This document shows positions 5,434 to 8,066 of a DNA stretch of 8,066 nt, in pieces. Location of the stretch: NCBI GenBank assembly GCA_041738285.1, contig JBGSQB010000218.1:1-8066 (forward strand), read 5' to 3'. The first letter of the stretch is position 1, and each line of letters starts with the position of its first letter. The stretch comes from SZUA-521 sp041738285. GTDB taxonomy: Bacteria > Pseudomonadota > Gammaproteobacteria > Pseudomonadales > Azotimanducaceae. The position numbers and the translations under genes were made by a program. The notes beneath the pieces are model-generated. The model had not been told where the DNA came from and did not search any database. It saw only the letters and a list, made by a program, of their open reading frames with translations.

Positions 5434-7793
5434 CGTCTCGGCTCGACCTGATCACCCATGAGCGTAGTGAACATCTGATCGGCCGCGATCGCGTCATCCA
5501 CCGTGACCCGAAGCATGCGCCGCACCTGGGGATCCATGGTGGTCTCCCACAGCTGGCCCGGATTCATCTCCCCCAATCCCTTGTAACGCTGGATATCGGT
5601 GCCGCGCCGGGCTTGGGCCAGCAACCAGTCGAGTGCGTCGCTGAAGCGACGGATTTCCATGCGCTGCTCACCGCGCCGCAGATACGCACCCGGCTCGAGC
5701 AGATCCGACAGCCGTGTGCTCATCCGCGCGATGGCCCGATAGTCCGCCGAGCGGAAAAAGTCCTGCCCCAGCACGACTTTGGTCGACACGCCTCGGGTGC
5801 GGATCTCGACCCAGGGCACATGACAGCGGTGCTCGGGATCGAACTGCACCCCCAGCGCAAAGTCCTCGCCGGAGGTCGACTGCAGTCGCTCGGCCAGCGC
5901 CGCGCTCCACGCACTGACAGCGCCTTCGTTGGCCAATGCTTCGACGGTCAGCACCGGCACTTCCAGCAGCGCTCGGGTCACCCGTGGCGGATACACCCGG
6001 GACAAACCCTCGAGGCGAGCGGTGACTGCGCGAAAATCGGTGATCAACGTGGCGAGCGGCTCACCGCTGATCGGTGGCGCGTCCGCATTGACATGCAGCG
6101 CCGCGCCCTCCAACGCCAGCTGGAGGAAATGCGTGTCGAGCTCGCCATCGTCCTTGACGTACTGCTCCTGCTTACCGCGCTTCACCTTGTACAGCGGCGG
6201 TTGGGCAATAAAGATGTGGCCGCGCTCGATCAGCTCCGGCATCTGGCGGAAAAAAAAGGTCAGCAGCAACGTGCGGATGTGGGAGCCGTCGACATCGGCG
6301 TCGGTCATGATGATGACGTGATGGTAGCGGAGCTTGCCGGGATCGAACTCCGTCCGCCCGATGCCGCAGCCGAGGGCTGTGACCAGATTGCCCACCTCGG
6401 TGGAGGACAGCATCTTGTCGAAGCGCGCCTTCTCGACGTTAAGGATCTTGCCGCGCAGCGGCAGAATCGCCTGCGTGCGACGATCGCGCCCTTGTTTGGC
6501 AGAGCCACCGGCAGAGTCGCCTTCCACCAGGTACAACTCGGACAGCGCCGGATCCTTTTCCTGACAGTCCGCAAGCTTACCGGGTAAGCCCGCGATATCG
6601 AGCGCGCCCTTGCGGCGGGTCATCTCCCGTGCCTTGCGAGCCGCTTCCCGGGCCCGCGCAGCTTCGATCATTTTCGTCACCAGGTTGCGCGCGTCGGTTG
6701 GGTTTTCATCCAGGTAGCGCGTGAAGTACTTGGCCAGCTCCTGCTCGACCGCGGGCTTGACCTCGCTCGACACGAGCTTGTCCTTGGTCTGGGACGAGAA
6801 CTTTGGATCCGGCACCTTCACCGACACCACAGCGGTCAGCCCCTCACGGGCATCATCGCCAACGGGGCTGACGTTGATCTTTTTCAGCAGACCCTCGCGC
6901 TCGATGTAGTTGTTCAGGGTGCGGGTCAGGGCGCTGCGAAAACCGGCGAGGTGGGTACCCCCATCCCCCTGGGGGATGTTGTTGGTATAGGTGAACACCT
7001 GTTCCTGGAACGAATCGTTCCACTGCATCGCCACCTCGACGCCGATGCCGTCTTCCCGATCGGCTGCGAAATGGAACACCTCGTTGAGTGCATTTTTCTT
7101 ATTATTCAGATACTTAACGAACGCTCTGAGGCCGCCCTCGTAGACAAAGAGATCCTCCTTGCCGGTCCGCTCATCAGCCAGGTGAATTTTCACGCCGGAG
7201 TTCAAGAAAGCGAGTTCCCGCAGGCGTTTGGCAAGGATGTCATAGTGAAACTCGATGTTGCGAAAGGTCGCCGGTGACGGCCTGAAGAAGCACTCGGTGC
7301 CTCGCCGCTCGGTCTCGCCCACCGCCCTCAGCGGTGCCTCGGGCACCCCATGGTGATAGGTCTGCTGAAACACCTGACCATCGCGCCGTACGGTCAGCCG
7401 GAACTCTTCGGACAGGGCATTGACCACGGACACGCCGACCCCGTGCAAGCCGCCGGACACCTTGTAGCTGTTGGCATCGAACTTACCGCCGGAGTGGAGC
7501 GTGGTCAGGATCACCTCGGCAGCGGAAACACCCTCCTCCGCATGGATATCGACAGGAATACCCCGGCCGTTGTCCCGCACGGTCACCCCCTCGCCCGGGT
7601 GAATGACGACCTCGATGTCATCGCAGTGACCCGCCAGCGCCTCGTCAATGGCATTGTCGACGAGCTCCTGCACCATATGGTGCAGGCCAGTGCCGTCATC
7701 CGTATCGCCGATGTACATGCCGGGCCGTTTGCGCACCGCATCCAGGCCCTTCAAGACCTTGATGCTCCCGGAGTCGTACTTGTCGTCGGCCAT
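5385..7793 (-). CDS. gyrB: DNA gyrase subunit B
   Basis: The 802-residue ATPase subunit of DNA gyrase forms an A2B2 complex with GyrA and introduces negative supercoils. The GHKL ATPase domain has ELVDNAIDEA (43-52, Glu43 general base, Asn47), RDNGRGIP (73-80, Asp74) and GGLHGVGVSVVNALS (114-128). The transducer QTK loop ends at Lys337. The TOPRIM domain has EGDSAGG (424-430) and MTDADVDG (496-503) with metal ligands Glu424, Asp498 and Asp500, the same numbers as E. coli. The long insertion typical of proteobacterial GyrB follows (about 545-730), then QRYKGLGEMNPGQLW (735-749) and the terminal NLDV. The E. coli K447 position is Arg447. The start at 7793 is set by a good ribosome site and the family N-terminus; the frame stays open 72 codons further upstream, but that part is antisense-frame recF. 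It lies 10 bp after recF, and its last 49 bp overlap plsC convergently. Confidence 0.99.
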   Translation of the reverse strand: MADDKYDSGSIKVLKGLDAVRKRPGMYIGDTDDGTGLHHMVQELVDNAIDEALAGHCDDIEVVIHPGEGVTVRDNGRGIPVDIHAEEGVSAAEVILTTLHSGGKFDANSYKVSGGLHGVGVSVVNALSEEFRLTVRRDGQVFQQTYHHGVPEAPLRAVGETERRGTECFFRPSPATFRNIEFHYDILAKRLRELAFLNSGVKIHLADERTGKEDLFVYEGGLRAFVKYLNNKKNALNEVFHFAADREDGIGVEVAMQWNDSFQEQVFTYTNNIPQGDGGTHLAGFRSALTRTLNNYIEREGLLKKINVSPVGDDAREGLTAVVSVKVPDPKFSSQTKDKLVSSEVKPAVEQELAKYFTRYLDENPTDARNLVTKMIEAARAREAARKAREMTRRKGALDIAGLPGKLADCQEKDPALSELYLVEGDSAGGSAKQGRDRRTQAILPLRGKILNVEKARFDKMLSSTEVGNLVTALGCGIGRTEFDPGKLRYHHVIIMTDADVDGSHIRTLLLTFFFRQMPELIERGHIFIAQPPLYKVKRGKQEQYVKDDGELDTHFLQLALEGAALHVNADAPPISGEPLATLITDFRAVTARLEGLSRVYPPRVTRALLEVPVLTVEALANEGAVSAWSAALAERLQSTSGEDFALGVQFDPEHRCHVPWVEIRTRGVSTKVVLGQDFFRSADYRAIARMSTRLSDLLEPGAYLRRGEQRMEIRRFSDALDWLLAQARRGTDIQRYKGLGEMNPGQLWETTMDPQVRRMLRVTVDDAIAADQMFTTLMGDQVEPRRQFIEANALSVVNLDV

Positions 7794-7798
7794 CGTTT

Positions 7799-7805
7799 CT
7801 CCTTT
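7799..7805 (-). promoter_or_regulatory. gyrB ribosome binding site, fused to recF stop
   Basis: The minus strand reads TAAAGGAG, five more bases, then ATG (7793). The recF stop TAA (7804-7806) is part of the gyrB Shine-Dalgarno sequence, so ribosomes ending recF are placed directly at the gyrB start. This site decides the gyrB start against the longer open frame. Confidence 0.85.
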
Positions 7806-8066
7806 AGTGATCACGCCGTCGAGTCGGTGGGGCGGCACCCACCGCCGACTCACATTGCCCATGTTCCACGTGGAACAATTGTTGTCCGGCCGGAAAATGG
7901 CGTGCAAAGTCCGCCGCCACGGTGCCCGTTGCCAGCACCTGGCACCCCAACGCCCCGAGCGCGGCAAAGAACCGCTCGCCATGGGGCGCATCCAGCTCCG
8001 CGCCCACATCGTCCATGAGGAAGACGCTGGTGCGACCCGTGGCCCCCGCGATCTGCGCCGCCTGGG
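7804..8066 (-). CDS. recF: RecF C-terminal part, 5' end outside window
   Basis: Only the last 86 residues are in the window; the gene enters from the right edge. RecF is an SMC-like ABC ATPase that acts with RecO and RecR to load RecA at single-strand gaps. The visible part contains the Walker B and D-loop region SVFLMDDVGAELD (near visible residues 13-25, with the Asp-Asp pair) and the conserved end motif LFHVEHG. About 17 residues follow this motif, rich in Ala, Pro and Arg (ending TRRRDH), longer than I expect for RecF. The stop at 7804 overlaps the gyrB ribosome site, implying a recF-gyrB operon. The codons for LFHVEH also form the parS palindrome. Upstream dnaN and dnaA are expected beyond the right edge but are not seen. 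Confidence 0.93.
   Translation of the reverse strand, partial: QAAQIAGATGRTSVFLMDDVGAELDAPHGERFFAALGALGCQVLATGTVAADFARHFPAGQQLFHVEHGQCESAVGAAPPTRRRDH
7862..7877. promoter_or_regulatory. Candidate parS site (ParB centromere) inside recF
   Basis: TGTTCCACGTGGAACA is a perfect 16-bp palindrome. It fits the chromosomal parS consensus (TGTTNCACGTGNAACA, with B. subtilis TGTTTCACGTGAAACA), and as I recall is the form used in Pseudomonas. ParB binds parS, loads CTP-dependently and spreads, and with ParA and SMC or MukB-like condensin organises origin segregation. parS sites cluster close to oriC, and a recF location fits. The site is within coding sequence for the RecF motif LFHVEH. That conserved peptide raises the chance of a fortuitous match, so binding is likely but not proven. 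Confidence 0.72.

Noticed and set aside
6250..6257. Run of eight A (T on the gyrB strand), possible slippage or programmed frameshift site
   Set aside because: It encodes the conserved Phe-Phe-Phe of the GyrB TOPRIM region, the frame continues normally, and no stimulatory structure or alternative product is evident.
7794..8009. A 72-codon upstream extension of the gyrB frame
   Set aside because: GyrB homologues start at the 7793 ATG, which has a good ribosome site. The extension is an alternative frame of the recF 3' end.

Overview
The window looks like chromosomal DNA of a GC-rich, non-enteric gammaproteobacterium, close to the replication origin. Two things point there. First, the 3' end of recF is followed directly by gyrB on the minus strand, as in the classic dnaA-dnaN-recF-gyrB run. 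GyrB carries the long TOPRIM insertion of proteobacterial GyrB, and its catalytic residues fall almost exactly at E. coli numbering. Second, the order and relative orientation recF-gyrB / plsC-gmhB / tag-lpxL match, from memory, the start of the Pseudomonas chromosome, except that the glyS-glyQ pair lying between gmhB and tag there is absent. I cannot name a genus.

Layout from left to right. Positions 1-361 (minus) hold the truncated gene of a PhaE-like, probably polyhydroxyalkanoate (PHA)-associated protein. A 130-bp divergent intergenic region (362-491) carries a candidate promoter and two inverted repeats. Next, on the plus strand, come a phasin (492-920) and, 9 bp later, a large membrane-anchored alpha/beta hydrolase with a multi-spanning C-terminal domain (930-2615). 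This left third looks like a carbon-storage or lipid-metabolism block. The convergent minus-strand pair lpxL-like acyltransferase (2622-3545) and tag (3494-4075) follows, with overlapping ends. Tag is divergent from gmhB (4124-4663) across 48 bp that contain a 7-bp inverted repeat. gmhB overlaps plsC (4657-5433) by 7 bp. plsC runs tail-to-tail into gyrB (5385-7793) with a 49-bp convergent coding overlap. recF (7804-8066, truncated) ends the window.

Functionally, gmhB, plsC and the lpxL-like gene all serve the envelope (LPS core heptose, phospholipid and lipid A acylation). tag repairs alkylated DNA. gyrB and recF act in topology and recombination at the origin. The most striking non-coding signal is a perfect 16-bp palindrome inside recF (7862-7877) that matches the chromosomal partition site parS. 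It probably marks a ParB loading site, although the conserved RecF peptide it encodes makes a chance match easier. I found no tRNA, rRNA, CRISPR array, insertion sequence or convincing intrinsic terminator. No intergenic gap exceeds 300 bp. I see no clearly new biological system here; the least-characterised elements are the membrane-fused hydrolase and the PHA block beside the origin cluster.
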